From assembly GCF_002005305.1 (NCBI RefSeq), contig NZ_CP014782.1:3224001-3288000 (forward strand): 64,000 nt of DNA. The letters are read 5' to 3'. Positions within the stretch are counted from its first letter, which is position 1; every line of letters begins with the position of its first letter. The notes below the pieces were generated by a model. That model worked only from the letters and a program-made list of their open reading frames with translations. It made no database searches and was not told the origin of the DNA. This document shows positions 16,773-25,439 of the stretch, piece after piece. The stretch is from Shewanella psychrophila. Lineage in GTDB: Bacteria; Pseudomonadota; Gammaproteobacteria; Enterobacterales; Shewanellaceae. The position numbers and the translations under genes are program-made.

Positions 16773-16867
16773 GTTTAAATTCGACTTTAACTCGAAACTC
16801 ATAGCCCTTAGCTTATCGCTTACAACTTATAACTTATAACTCGTAAGTCGAAGCTCGAATCTAAATA

Positions 16868-19024
16868 CTAATAAACAATATTCATCTCTTCTAAAAGGTT
16901 ATCAGCGTTATCCAGATACTTCATTACCCAAAGCATGTAACGGCTATCTACCTGAATAGAACGGTTAGACTCAGGATCGTAACCCCAATCACCGATAATA
17001 CTCTCGTAAACACCATCAAATAGCAGACCTACAAGCTCGGCACGACCATTTAAGGTCGGTGAACCTGAGTTACCACCAGTGGTATCTAGCGTCGACAGGA
17101 AGTTAACTGGCACTGAGTCGATAGACTTCATGTAGAAGTCGCCGTATTCCTTCTTCTTAATGAGCTCCAGCAGCTTAGACGGCGCATCGAATGGATCTGC
17201 ACCTGTGTCTTTCGCTAAAATACCTTCCAGACGAGTGAATGGCACGGCTTTTAGGCCATCTTGTGGCGAGTAACCTTTCACATGACCCACAGTCACACGC
17301 AGACTTGAGTTTGCATCGGCGTAAACCGGCTTACCCAGCTCCGTGTTATAAGCTATAATCGCGTCCATATACTGAGGACGCACCTTCATCAACTTACCTG
17401 CCAGCTCCTTGTCTTTCTTCTCTGCTTTCATGTCCGTGTCATACATGGCAACGGCAAACTGAATAAAAGGGTCCTTCGAGGCTTTAAAGTCGGCAACCGG
17501 CTTATCTAACCAAGCCAGACGCGTATCCATATCACCCAGTTTAGTCTTGGCATACATCTTATCCAGCGTCTTGCTTAGCTTCTTCTCATCCAGCTTCTTA
17601 CCAATACCGAATGCCTTGTCCAAAGCAGCAATGCGCTCACTGGCCGGTAATGTGGCGTAGCGCTTAAGTAAGTCAAACACCACAGCCTTATCGACACTGG
17701 CCGCATAGCGACGATCGATACGCTCCATGCTCGACTTGAAACGAGTCATATCACGTTCCTGATAACCAGGTTCACGCGCCATATCGTCCAACTGCTTCTC
17801 ATTAGCTAAGCGATACAACTTACGCGCAGTAGGCATCATAGTTGTGTAGCGGATATAGCCTAAGATGATATCTCGAGCCTGATGCTCCTGACCTTCGGCG
17901 ATCAGCTTATCAAGATCAGCCAAGGTCTTACCGTATTTTGCTTTACGCTTGCTATCTTTATTGATCCAGCTAGCCAACTCTGACTCACGACCTTTACGAT
18001 CATCAAGCATGGTCGACTTACCGTAAAATTCAATCATAGAAGTGAAGTTCTTGGCGTAGTTTGCCAAACCGGCGATCAGGCTTTCATACTTGATGCGCTC
18101 ATCACTGCCTTCAGGTGCTGTCTCCTTGATGATCTCGATGAAGCGCTCACGCAGCATCTTGCCTTCCGGGTATGCCCACTCAAACTGATTCTCGACTTCA
18201 TTCGCCGTGCGGTAACGGTTAGTACGGCCAGGGTAACCTGCCACCATAACAAAATCGCCGTCACTCACGCCTTTAGCCGACACCTTTAAGAAACTCTTTG
18301 GCTCGTAGGGTACATTGTCTTTGCTGAAATCTGCAGGCTTGCCGTCTTTAGACACATAGCCACGGTAGAAGGAGAAATCACCGGTGTGACGTGGCCACAT
18401 CCAGTTATCGATATCCCCACCGTATTTGCCTACGCTTGCTGCCGGGTTATACACCAGACGCACATCGCGGATCTCCAACTGCTTAACCAGGTAATACTCT
18501 AAACCACCGTGGAAACTGTTAACCTGACAGCGATAACCATCCTCGGCCTCACACTCGGCAATAAGCGATTTTTCTTTCAGCTCAATGCCCTGATAGAAGA
18601 CGTGACCGAGCTTGTTCTCTAAGCCCTGCTTGACCTTGTCCGTCACATCCGTCACCGTTTCAGTCACATAGATACGTGAACCTGGTGTCGCTTGTAACTC
18701 TTCGCCATAAGACTTAGCTAGGAAGCCGTCTTTAAGCAGGTTCTTCTCCGGAGTCGAGTTGTACTGAATCGAGCCATAGGCACAATGATGGTTAGTGACC
18801 ACCAGGCCTTTAGGAGAGACAAATGATGCCGTACAACCGCCTAAGCTGATAACGGCATTCATTGGATATTCGGTTAATTTAGAGATAGATTTCACATCTA
18901 TCTCTAATCCCTTTGCTTTTAATTCATCAGCCATTGCAGGCAGTTGGTATGGTTGCCACATACCTTCGTCGGCCTGTGCGCCAAAAGTGGCAGCTACAGC
19001 GACGGTGAGAAGCCATTTCTTCAT
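16868..19024 (-). CDS. S46-family dipeptidyl peptidase, DPP7-type
   Basis: A 718-residue exported serine peptidase (signal peptide residues 1-18). The catalytic triad is in TNHHC (His near 79-80), KYGGDIDNWMWPRHTGDF (Asp) and TGGNSGSP (Ser 653). S46 enzymes release dipeptides from N-termini in the periplasm. The residue that sets P1 specificity lies 18 positions after the serine. It is Arg in DPP11 (Asp/Glu) and Gly in DPP7 (hydrophobic), and here LLFDG gives Gly 671. So a DPP7-like preference is predicted. It is transcribed alone, and its downstream terminator is now displaced by the IS. Confidence 0.92.
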   Translation of the reverse strand: MKKWLLTVAVAATFGAQADEGMWQPYQLPAMADELKAKGLEIDVKSISKLTEYPMNAVISLGGCTASFVSPKGLVVTNHHCAYGSIQYNSTPEKNLLKDGFLAKSYGEELQATPGSRIYVTETVTDVTDKVKQGLENKLGHVFYQGIELKEKSLIAECEAEDGYRCQVNSFHGGLEYYLVKQLEIRDVRLVYNPAASVGKYGGDIDNWMWPRHTGDFSFYRGYVSKDGKPADFSKDNVPYEPKSFLKVSAKGVSDGDFVMVAGYPGRTNRYRTANEVENQFEWAYPEGKMLRERFIEIIKETAPEGSDERIKYESLIAGLANYAKNFTSMIEFYGKSTMLDDRKGRESELASWINKDSKRKAKYGKTLADLDKLIAEGQEHQARDIILGYIRYTTMMPTARKLYRLANEKQLDDMAREPGYQERDMTRFKSSMERIDRRYAASVDKAVVFDLLKRYATLPASERIAALDKAFGIGKKLDEKKLSKTLDKMYAKTKLGDMDTRLAWLDKPVADFKASKDPFIQFAVAMYDTDMKAEKKDKELAGKLMKVRPQYMDAIIAYNTELGKPVYADANSSLRVTVGHVKGYSPQDGLKAVPFTRLEGILAKDTGADPFDAPSKLLELIKKKEYGDFYMKSIDSVPVNFLSTLDTTGGNSGSPTLNGRAELVGLLFDGVYESIIGDWGYDPESNRSIQVDSRYMLWVMKYLDNADNLLEEMNIVY

Positions 19025-19130
19025 TTTGTTAAGTCCATTTTTTAATTATTAGTGCGTCATTATTATTCTGCTTTGCTTGTACTTGTTTATATAGCAATAG
19101 CATTTAGCCGTTTGCTAAATCTCAGCCAAT

Positions 19131-19184
19131 AAAAAAGCCGAGCCAAATAATATACCAATCGGTATTAGTATTCGGACTCGACTT
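19131..19184 (-). terminator. Terminator of the aromatic amino acid permease
   Basis: On the minus strand, AAGTCGAGTC pairs (with two G-U pairs) with GGCTCGGCTT, followed by TTTTTTATTGG. The loop holds a smaller ACCGATTGGT hairpin. It lies ~120 bp after the permease stop. Confidence 0.75.
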
Positions 19185-19303
19185 TATCATAAGCCTAGAG
19201 AATTAAAACAGGCTTTGCATTATCCCCTTACAAAGCATAACTACCTTTAAGGATAAAAACGTTAACTTAGCTTGCCAGCAGATTAGGCTTATAACGCAAC
19301 AAC

Positions 19304-20503
19304 TTATAACGCAACCAAAAGCTGAGCAGCAATGATCACGGCACCTAACACACCCGCAACCCCAAGAGCAGCACTACCACCCGAGACCTGATAGCCTCCA
19401 AGATTCTGTTTACGCTGCTTCAGTGCCATGGCAATCGGTAAGAAGATAATCATAATCACCAAAGGAATTGCCGCAAAACCTAATACCTTAAAGAAGCCAT
19501 CAGGATAATAAAGCGCGCACAACAGAGGCGGAATAAAGGTGATCAGCCAGGTCTTAGCACGGCCCGAAAAATCATCTTTAGCACGAGTTAACTCGGCTAC
19601 ATAGTCAAACAGACTCATGGTCACACCCAAGAAGGAAGTGATAAGCGCCAGGTTAGCGAAGAGGTCGATACATTGCTTCAAAAGTTCTGAATTAGCCAGA
19701 CCTTGCAACGCCGTCACCAGCAGAGGCAATGAACCTTCGAAACCATATACCCTGTCGCCACCTAAGGTGCCTAAGGTCACCATCAGCCAGAGAATATAAC
19801 TGACAAGCGGTATGGTTGAACCAATAATTAAAATCTTACGCAGTGATACAGCGTCGCCATCTAAGTAACGCACTATCGTCGCAATACACACATGGAAACC
19901 AAACGAGGTGAACACGATAGGAATAGCTGCCAACCATAAATTGTTGAGTTCACTACCAGTCACAAGCTCACTCCCCGTGCTTGAGAGCATCGCTGATATA
20001 TCCACTTCAGGAAGTAAGAAGGCCACCACGATAACTAAAAGAATGACCATAGAGGTAAAGAGGACGCGAGAAACCTTATCGATCCATTTGACCCCAACGG
20101 CAATCAAGCCACCGAAGAAGACTGTGAATAACAGCACAGCGACCTGGTTATTCATGGTGATACCAAGAGGCTCGAAGCGAGTCTCGAGCAGAGAAGAACC
20201 ACCCATCAGGTATACCATAGTCAATGCAAACAGCAGGCTCATAAATGAGGCGCCTTGGATTAACTGCCCTACTTTTCCTAAAATTTTACCGGTTATGGCA
20301 TGGACGTTGTCACCTACTCCGGTGCGCAGGTTGATCTCTAACATCAGCAAAGATGTATAGATGGAGATCCCCCAAATAACAACGAGTAGCAGAAACGCGG
20401 GTAACGTGCCTAATGAAGCAGTAGCTAAAGGTAGGGCTAACATACCGCCACCGATTGCAGTACCCGCAACGATAGCGATGGAGCCAAGCATTTTTAAATT
20501 CAC
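19304..20503 (-). CDS. Aromatic amino acid permease (HAAAP family, TyrP/Mtr-like)
   Basis: A 399-residue inner-membrane symporter with 11 predicted helices. The N-terminus reads GSIAIVAGTAIGGGMLALPLA, the signature of the hydroxy/aromatic amino acid permease family (Mtr, TnaB, TyrP). Other family features are IPIVFTSFGFHVCIATIVRYL near residue 200 and the C-terminal GFAAIPLVIMIIFLPIAMAL. Tyrosine or tryptophan uptake with protons is the likely job; TyrP is the closest in motif content, but substrate choice cannot be settled by eye. No clear TyrR box was found upstream. It is divergent from the TMEM165-type exporter. Confidence 0.87.
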   Translation of the reverse strand: MNLKMLGSIAIVAGTAIGGGMLALPLATASLGTLPAFLLLVVIWGISIYTSLLMLEINLRTGVGDNVHAITGKILGKVGQLIQGASFMSLLFALTMVYLMGGSSLLETRFEPLGITMNNQVAVLLFTVFFGGLIAVGVKWIDKVSRVLFTSMVILLVIVVAFLLPEVDISAMLSSTGSELVTGSELNNLWLAAIPIVFTSFGFHVCIATIVRYLDGDAVSLRKILIIGSTIPLVSYILWLMVTLGTLGGDRVYGFEGSLPLLVTALQGLANSELLKQCIDLFANLALITSFLGVTMSLFDYVAELTRAKDDFSGRAKTWLITFIPPLLCALYYPDGFFKVLGFAAIPLVIMIIFLPIAMALKQRKQNLGGYQVSGGSAALGVAGVLGAVIIAAQLLVAL

Positions 20504-20917
20504 AAAATTGTCCTGTTAGATATATTTTTATTCTACATTTTTGGTAGGTCAGATTTAGAACGACTTTGAAGGAGAGAATTAGCAATTTAAATATTCATTA
20601 ACAGCCTCCAATCGAATCGGGTCTATCGACCTTGTTTTCAATTGGCCTCAATGGCTCAGTTAATAGTTGTTTTACCCTATCGACAAAGCCACTGAGGCTG
20701 TATAAATCGGGTTAAAAACAGGTAAGAATATTTCATTGCAGCTCTTTCTCTAAAATGACCTAGGGACATTAACAGCTACAAACCCAGTGAGCAAGCCATC
20801 TATGGCTTGTGTAAACAAGTTCGCACACCGGCTCAATAAGTTTCCAACAAGGGTGAAACACTCTTGTTACCAGCGTTTTTTTCACTCAATAAAATGCCCA
20901 ATTTGAGAACTTGGATA

Positions 20918-20945
20918 TTGCGACTCGGCTCTCAAAATGTATAAT
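20918..20945 (+). promoter_or_regulatory. Promoter of the manganese riboswitch/exporter transcript
   Basis: TTGCGA (20918-20923), 16-bp spacer, perfect TATAAT (20940-20945). Transcription would start near 20952, exactly where the riboswitch sequence begins, which supports the call. The 20504-20917 stretch before it is shared upstream DNA with nothing else firm in it. Confidence 0.75.
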
Positions 20946-20951
20946 GCACGC

Positions 20952-21163
20952 CTCTACTTCAGGGGAGTAGCGAGCAATCTTTGTTGTCTGAATCGATTTA
21001 CTTCGAGGCAAAGATTGAGTGAGTGTCAACATACTTGGCCACAACGCCATGGTGCTCACAACAATATGAGGTGATGACTCAATATTGTTTTGCAAGACCT
21101 GAGTGCAGTGACCGCCCATAAAAAAGGGGGGCCGGTTTTCTGTACTCGGATTTTTGCCCCCCC
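20952..21163 (+). ncRNA. yybP-ykoY (manganese) riboswitch
   Basis: Contains the conserved 5' block CAGGGGAGTAGC (20960-20971) and the matching 3' block TGCAAGACCTGAG (21091-21103). Between them are variable hairpins and a GTCAACATAC segment also found in enterobacterial members. This family binds Mn2+. Downstream, GGGGGGC (21126-21132) pairs with GCCCCCC (21156-21162). That hairpin stops just before the TAAGGAAG ribosome binding site and has no U-tract, so control at translation start is more likely than termination. Gene context (TMEM165/GDT1 exporter) agrees. Confidence 0.9.
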
Positions 21164-21177
21164 TATAAGGAAGTATC

Positions 21178-21753
21178 TTGGACGCACTAGAACCACTACT
21201 AACCTCAACCTTCACGGTTGCTATCGCCGAAATTGGTGACAAAACTCAACTGCTTGCTCTTATACTTGCCGCCAGATTTAGCCATATAAAAGGCAGTAAA
21301 ACGGCAATTATTCTCGGTATTTTTCTGTCGACTCTGATAAACCACTTTGCTGCCGCCTGGCTAGGTAATTGGGCCATTGGATTAATTAGCCCGGAACTGG
21401 CTCGTTATCTTGTCGCAGCGTCATTTTTTGCTATCGCTCTGTGGGTACTCATTCCTGACAAGGTCGATTGTGAAGAAAGCCGTTTCTACAAGATGGGGCC
21501 TTTCATTGCCACCTTCATTCTGTTTTTTATCGCCGAGATGGGAGATAAAACTCAAATTGCCACTGTGGTATTAGCGGCGAAGTATGATGCTCTGGCTATG
21601 GTTGTCATGGGCACCACCTTAGGCATGCTTCTTGCCAACGTTCCAGTAGTCATCGCCGGCAACTTCAGCGCAGAAAAGTTACCTCTGACCCTGATTCACC
21701 GTGGCTGTGCCGTACTGTTTGCCCTACTCGGTGTAGCGACATTGATGTTTTAA
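21178..21753 (+). CDS. mneA: TMEM165/GDT1 (UPF0016)-family manganese exporter
   Basis: A 191-residue, six-helix inner-membrane protein with two copies of the family's metal motif: EIGDKTQ (near residue 18) and EMGDKTQ (near residue 121), one in each half of a two-fold repeat. In Vibrio, members of this family (MneA) export Mn2+ and are preceded by a yybP-ykoY riboswitch, as here. The start is TTG at 21178 with AAGGAAG 6 bases upstream. High Mn2+ is expected to open the leader and raise expression. The gene is monocistronic and converges on the catalase. Confidence 0.92.
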   Translation: MDALEPLLTSTFTVAIAEIGDKTQLLALILAARFSHIKGSKTAIILGIFLSTLINHFAAAWLGNWAIGLISPELARYLVAASFFAIALWVLIPDKVDCEESRFYKMGPFIATFILFFIAEMGDKTQIATVVLAAKYDALAMVVMGTTLGMLLANVPVVIAGNFSAEKLPLTLIHRGCAVLFALLGVATLMF

Positions 21754-21841
21754 CTAACGAGCGTTAAGTCTTAAGTTTTAAGAAAAACACTCGATTAACT
21801 TACCGCTTATCGCTTACAACTCGTCACAGCTTGTTATGATC

Positions 21842-21872
21842 AAAAAAGCCAGTGCATTAAGCACTGGCTTTT
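21842..21872. terminator. Bidirectional terminator between exporter and catalase
   Basis: Perfect 12-bp stem AAAAGCCAGTGC / GCACTGGCTTTT with loop ATTAA. A-runs on one side and T-runs on the other serve both convergent genes. Confidence 0.9.
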
Positions 21873-21900
21873 CAATTTCAACCGCAATAACGGCTAAGGA

Positions 21901-23367
21901 TTAAAGCCCCAATGCCTGCTTTATACGTTGACCATAATCCGCATCCGCCTTGGTAAAGTGCTCGACCATGGTCTGCTGCACATCCATAGTCGTCTGACTC
22001 AGGCTGCCGCAGATAGTAGCGATCAATCTGGCCTTCTCATCTTCGGGGAAGATACGGTACAGGTTACCCGCCTGAGTAAAGTCATCCTGATTATAACGGC
22101 TGTATCTATCGGCTTCGCCATCGAGACGCAGTGCAGGTTCTGCAAATGTACTCGGCTCGACTAAGGCAGCCTTTGTGCTATTAGGCCCGTAGTTTGGACT
22201 CGCATCTCCACCCGTTTGACTGCCGTTATATGGACACTGAGTTCCCGCCATGGCACCTGCCCTCTGATGGTGATTTGCCTTAGTGGCATGTGGGCAGTTC
22301 ACTGGTAACTGATTATAGTTAGTGCCAATTCTATATCTCTGTGCATCGGCATAGGCAAATAAACGAGCCTGCAACATCTTATCCGGTGATGCGCCAACAC
22401 CAGGCACTAAGTTACTCGGAGCCAATGCGACTTGCTCAACTTCGGCGAAGTAGTTCTCTGGCATGCGATTTAACTCGAGTTCACCAATCTCAATCAAGGG
22501 GTAATCGGCGTGTGGCCATACTTTAGTCAGATCGAATGGATTGATATGATATGTATTAGCATCGGCTTCCGGCATTATTTGCACTTTAACAGCCCAGCTA
22601 GGGAAGTTACCGTCTGCAACTGCCGCAACCATGTCACGCTGAGACGAATCAGGGTCGATCCCTTTTAGAATATCGGCCTGTTCAGGGGTCAAGTTAGCTA
22701 TGCCTTGCTTAGTCTTGAAATGAAACTTAACCCAGAAACGTTCGCCTTTATCATTCCACAGCGAATAGGTATGTGAACCATAACCATTCATCTGACGATA
22801 GTTAGCCGGAATACCGCGATCTGACATCAAGATTGTCACTTGATGTAAGGCTTCAGGATTCAATGCCCAGAAATCCCACATGGCTTGTGGATCTTTCAAA
22901 TTAGTCTGAGGGTTACGCTTCTGCGTGTGAATAAAGTCCGGAAACTTGATGCCATCACGCAAAAAGAAGGTTGGGGTGTTATTGCCCACTATGTCGTGGT
23001 TACCACGGGCCGTATAGAAACGTAGACCGAAACCACGAGGATCGCGCTCCGCGTCAGCCGAGCCCATCTCACCACCCACAGTAGAGAAACGAATGAAGGT
23101 TTCAGTTTGTTTACCTACGCCATTGAAGTGATCGGCAATAGTGTACTCGCTCATATCTTTAGTCAGGGTAAACGTACCGTAAACACCCGTGCCTTTTGCA
23201 TGTACTACACGCTCAGGGATACGCTCACGATTAAAATGAGCGAGTTTTTCTAATAGATGAAAATCTTGTAGTAGTACAGGACCACGCTCACCAGCTGTCA
23301 TAGAATTTTGGTCATCAGCAACAGGGGCGCCATTTTGGCTGGTTAAGTAGTTCGCTTGTTTAGTCAT
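21901..23367 (-). CDS. katA: Monofunctional heme catalase (small-subunit, clade 3)
   Basis: A 488-residue catalase. Visible landmarks: the N-terminal MTAGERGPVLLQDF, the distal histidine in ERVVHAKGTGVYG (near residue 53), IRFSTVGGEMGSADAERDPRGFG, the NNTPTFFLRDGIKFPDF segment and the proximal tyrosine in RLFAYADAQRYRIG (near residue 335). Length fits clade 3 small-subunit enzymes, which bind NADPH and detoxify hydrogen peroxide. The start is ATG 23367, because GGAGAA sits 7 bases before it; a TTG 12 bases upstream overlaps that site. No OxyR site could be identified with confidence. Confidence 0.95.
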   Translation of the reverse strand: MTKQANYLTSQNGAPVADDQNSMTAGERGPVLLQDFHLLEKLAHFNRERIPERVVHAKGTGVYGTFTLTKDMSEYTIADHFNGVGKQTETFIRFSTVGGEMGSADAERDPRGFGLRFYTARGNHDIVGNNTPTFFLRDGIKFPDFIHTQKRNPQTNLKDPQAMWDFWALNPEALHQVTILMSDRGIPANYRQMNGYGSHTYSLWNDKGERFWVKFHFKTKQGIANLTPEQADILKGIDPDSSQRDMVAAVADGNFPSWAVKVQIMPEADANTYHINPFDLTKVWPHADYPLIEIGELELNRMPENYFAEVEQVALAPSNLVPGVGASPDKMLQARLFAYADAQRYRIGTNYNQLPVNCPHATKANHHQRAGAMAGTQCPYNGSQTGGDASPNYGPNSTKAALVEPSTFAEPALRLDGEADRYSRYNQDDFTQAGNLYRIFPEDEKARLIATICGSLSQTTMDVQQTMVEHFTKADADYGQRIKQALGL

Positions 23368-23422
23368 ATTGTTCTCCAATGCTTGTTATTCGTTAATTCT
23401 CTCATTCAGTCGTACTGGTCGA

Positions 23423-23464
23423 TTAGTTCAACCAGTCTTCGATAACATCAAATATTGTGGCCAT
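23423..23464 (-). CDS. Possible 13-residue upstream peptide of the catalase gene
   Basis: A short ORF, MATIFDVIEDWLN, begins at 23464 with GGAG 8 bases before its ATG. It ends 55 bp before the catalase start and reads in the same direction. Good spacing of its ribosome binding site and an acidic, aromatic content make translation plausible. It may be a leader peptide or a small functional protein. Conservation between genomes, not visible here, would decide. Upstream short ORFs also arise by chance. Confidence 0.35.
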   Translation of the reverse strand: MATIFDVIEDWLN

Positions 23465-23966
23465 AGTTATTGCTCCGTTTTGCTTCCGTTAAACCGCTAA
23501 GCTTTAGAAGCCCTCACATAAACTCTGTCGATGAATAAATATTAGTTCAAAAAGAAACCGAAGAAAAACGATTAAACTAGATTAGTCCAATTCACTTTAA
23601 AGATTAAGAATGTAAGAACCAGCTCACAGATACCCACAAAGAAATACATTAAAACTAATGGAGATTACGCCTTCCATCAGCTGAAATACTGATTTAAATC
23701 AACAAAAGGCACATACAGTATTCAGCTCTGTAGAGAAGGTATTCATGGAGAGATATGTGGTAAAACTGGATAAACGAGAGTTGAAACTCGGGGGATGAAC
23801 ATCTGTAATCATAAAATAGCCAGCCAACAGGTGGAATTAACTGACTCTTTTATTCACTTCAAGACTGCTAGTTAGCACAGGCTGTGCTAACTGACTCAGA
23901 AAATAGTTAGCTCAAGACAGTAACTAAGCTCAGGGCTATCTATTCAGCTCAAGGCAAGCAGTTAAC
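23465..23966. other. Catalase upstream region with a short palindrome
   Basis: About 500 bp without another gene. It must contain the catalase promoter, but no boxes are certain. A 21-bp palindrome GTTAGCACAG-g-CTGTGCTAAC lies at 23871-23891. It is followed by several loose copies of a GCTCAAG-containing unit up to ~23980, next to the end of the YgjV-like gene. No T-tract follows the palindrome on the plus strand. Confidence 0.4.
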
Positions 23967-24215
23967 TCAAGGCTGTGCGTTAATCGCTTTTTCGGCTTTA
24001 TAAATTTTGACGATATAATAGGCATCAATCAATACAATAAAGAAATTTACCAGTGCCACTGGCAGCGCTTCTATGGCCAAGCCATAGGCGACAAAAAGTC
24101 CTGCACCAATCAGGTTCCACCAGCGTAACTTTTTGATATTGGACATCATAAGCGAGATGGCAACCACCACAGAGGCTAAATAGCCAATCCACTCCCAAAT
24201 TGTTGCACTGTCCAT
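23967..24215 (-). CDS. YgjV-family small inner-membrane protein
   Basis: An 82-residue protein with three hydrophobic segments (WIGYLASVVVAISLMMSN, LIGAGLFVAYGLAIEAL, ALVNFFIVLIDAYYIV). The pattern of S-N-I-K-K-L-R-W-W-N-L-I-G followed by the P-V-A-L-V-N motif matches short YgjV-like proteins. Function is unknown; a three-helix unit of this kind also recalls SemiSWEET-type half-transporters, but the PQ motif is not seen. It stands alone. Confidence 0.65.
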   Translation of the reverse strand: MDSATIWEWIGYLASVVVAISLMMSNIKKLRWWNLIGAGLFVAYGLAIEALPVALVNFFIVLIDAYYIVKIYKAEKAINAQP

Positions 24216-24412
24216 TTTACTTATTCCTCGCTGTACTGATACCTATCGGTATAACAGCTCAAAGCCGGCTCAAAGCTACACAATAAGTTTAGTGCATTAA
24301 AGCCTGTATTTCGCTGTTATTAAAGGTGCCTATTATGTACCAGTTACCCATACCTCTATAGTCTATTTACGCTAATTAAGCCTTCGTCATACTAAACTTG
24401 CTACCTGTATCA

Positions 24413-24850
24413 CTAACGCTTAACCACCGCAGCAGTCATGCGCGAAATACAGCAAAGATCGCCACCACTATTATGGATGAGGATCTCCCATACTGAGCTT
24501 CTCTTGCCTAAATGCACAGGTTTTGCCGTTGCAGTTAAGGTGCCATTTCTGGAGGCTTTAAGATGATTGGCATTGATCTCTTGGCCGACACAGTAGTAAT
24601 TCTCAAAATCTACTGCAAAATTGGCCGCATAACTGGCAACGGTTTCCGCGAGTGCAACATTGGCTCCACCGTGAACAATACCCAGCGGGTTATGAACCTC
24701 TGGCGATGCTTGCATAGTCGCCACCATATAGTCATCACCAATTTCGCTGATCTTAATTCCCATGGTCTGCATCAATGTGCCCTTGCCATGCATGCCTGAA
24801 TCCATTTTTGCGCAATCTTCCAAGGTCACAGGTCTAAACCAAATACTCAT
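24413..24850 (-). CDS. Hotdog-fold PaaI/YdiI-like thioesterase
   Basis: A 145-residue hotdog protein. The HNPLGIVHGGANVALAETVAS block (near residues 54-74) contains the H-G-G and the catalytic glutamate of the PaaI/EntH/YdiI branch. Relatives hydrolyse acyl- or aroyl-CoA, such as DHNA-CoA in menaquinone synthesis or phenylacetyl-CoA derivatives. The substrate cannot be assigned here. ATG 24850 is used, with AAGGGA upstream; a GTG one codon earlier is in frame. No pathway genes sit nearby. Confidence 0.82.
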   Translation of the reverse strand: MSIWFRPVTLEDCAKMDSGMHGKGTLMQTMGIKISEIGDDYMVATMQASPEVHNPLGIVHGGANVALAETVASYAANFAVDFENYYCVGQEINANHLKASRNGTLTATAKPVHLGKRSSVWEILIHNSGGDLCCISRMTAAVVKR

Positions 24851-25382
24851 CACTACATCCCTTCTTCTAATAATTGAGCCACAGTCTACTGGCTAGCGCT
24901 GTAAGTTTAAACAAGTAGGAGGAGCTAAAGGCTAGCCTAAGCTCACCAGTCAGAGCATTTCTAACACCTTGATGAAAACTTCCAACATTTTTTATCGATG
25001 AAACCATGAGATGTAGTCAATTTATACAAATTAAACTTTAATCTATGATATTGACCTAATTTACCGAGAGATAGATGGACTTTTTACAGGTTTAACCCAC
25101 TAAATTCTCGCAAGCGATTGCAATACAGAAAGTAAAATTGAAAAACCTAACAAAAGCCGAAAAACACGAATAAAATGGGGATGCAGCAGCTAACTAGGCA
25201 ACACTTACCTAAACGCTTCCTAATGATAAATGAACAAACAGACTCTTAATTGCCAATTTAAGATCGATTTACTACTTTAACGAAATGAAATAACAAAGAA
25301 AAATAGCCAGTTAATCACTAAACTAAATCTAAATACCACTTTAACTAACTTTAGTTATTTTCTAGCATAGAAATAGAATGAA
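24851..25382. other. AT-rich intergenic region
   Basis: More than 500 bp of AT-rich sequence upstream of the thioesterase and downstream of exeM. No ORF, no clear structured RNA and no repeat with a partner in the window could be supported. Confidence 0.4.
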
Positions 25383-25412
25383 AAACCGCCTTTAATCGAT
25401 TAAAGGCGGTTT
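25383..25412 (-). terminator. Terminator of exeM
   Basis: Perfect 13-bp stem AAACCGCCTTTAA / TTAAAGGCGGTTT with loop TCGA, followed on the minus strand by TT and CATTC; 27 bp after the exeM stop. Confidence 0.9.
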
Positions 25413-25439
25413 GAGATTAGTGCATAGTCAGCTCAAGAG

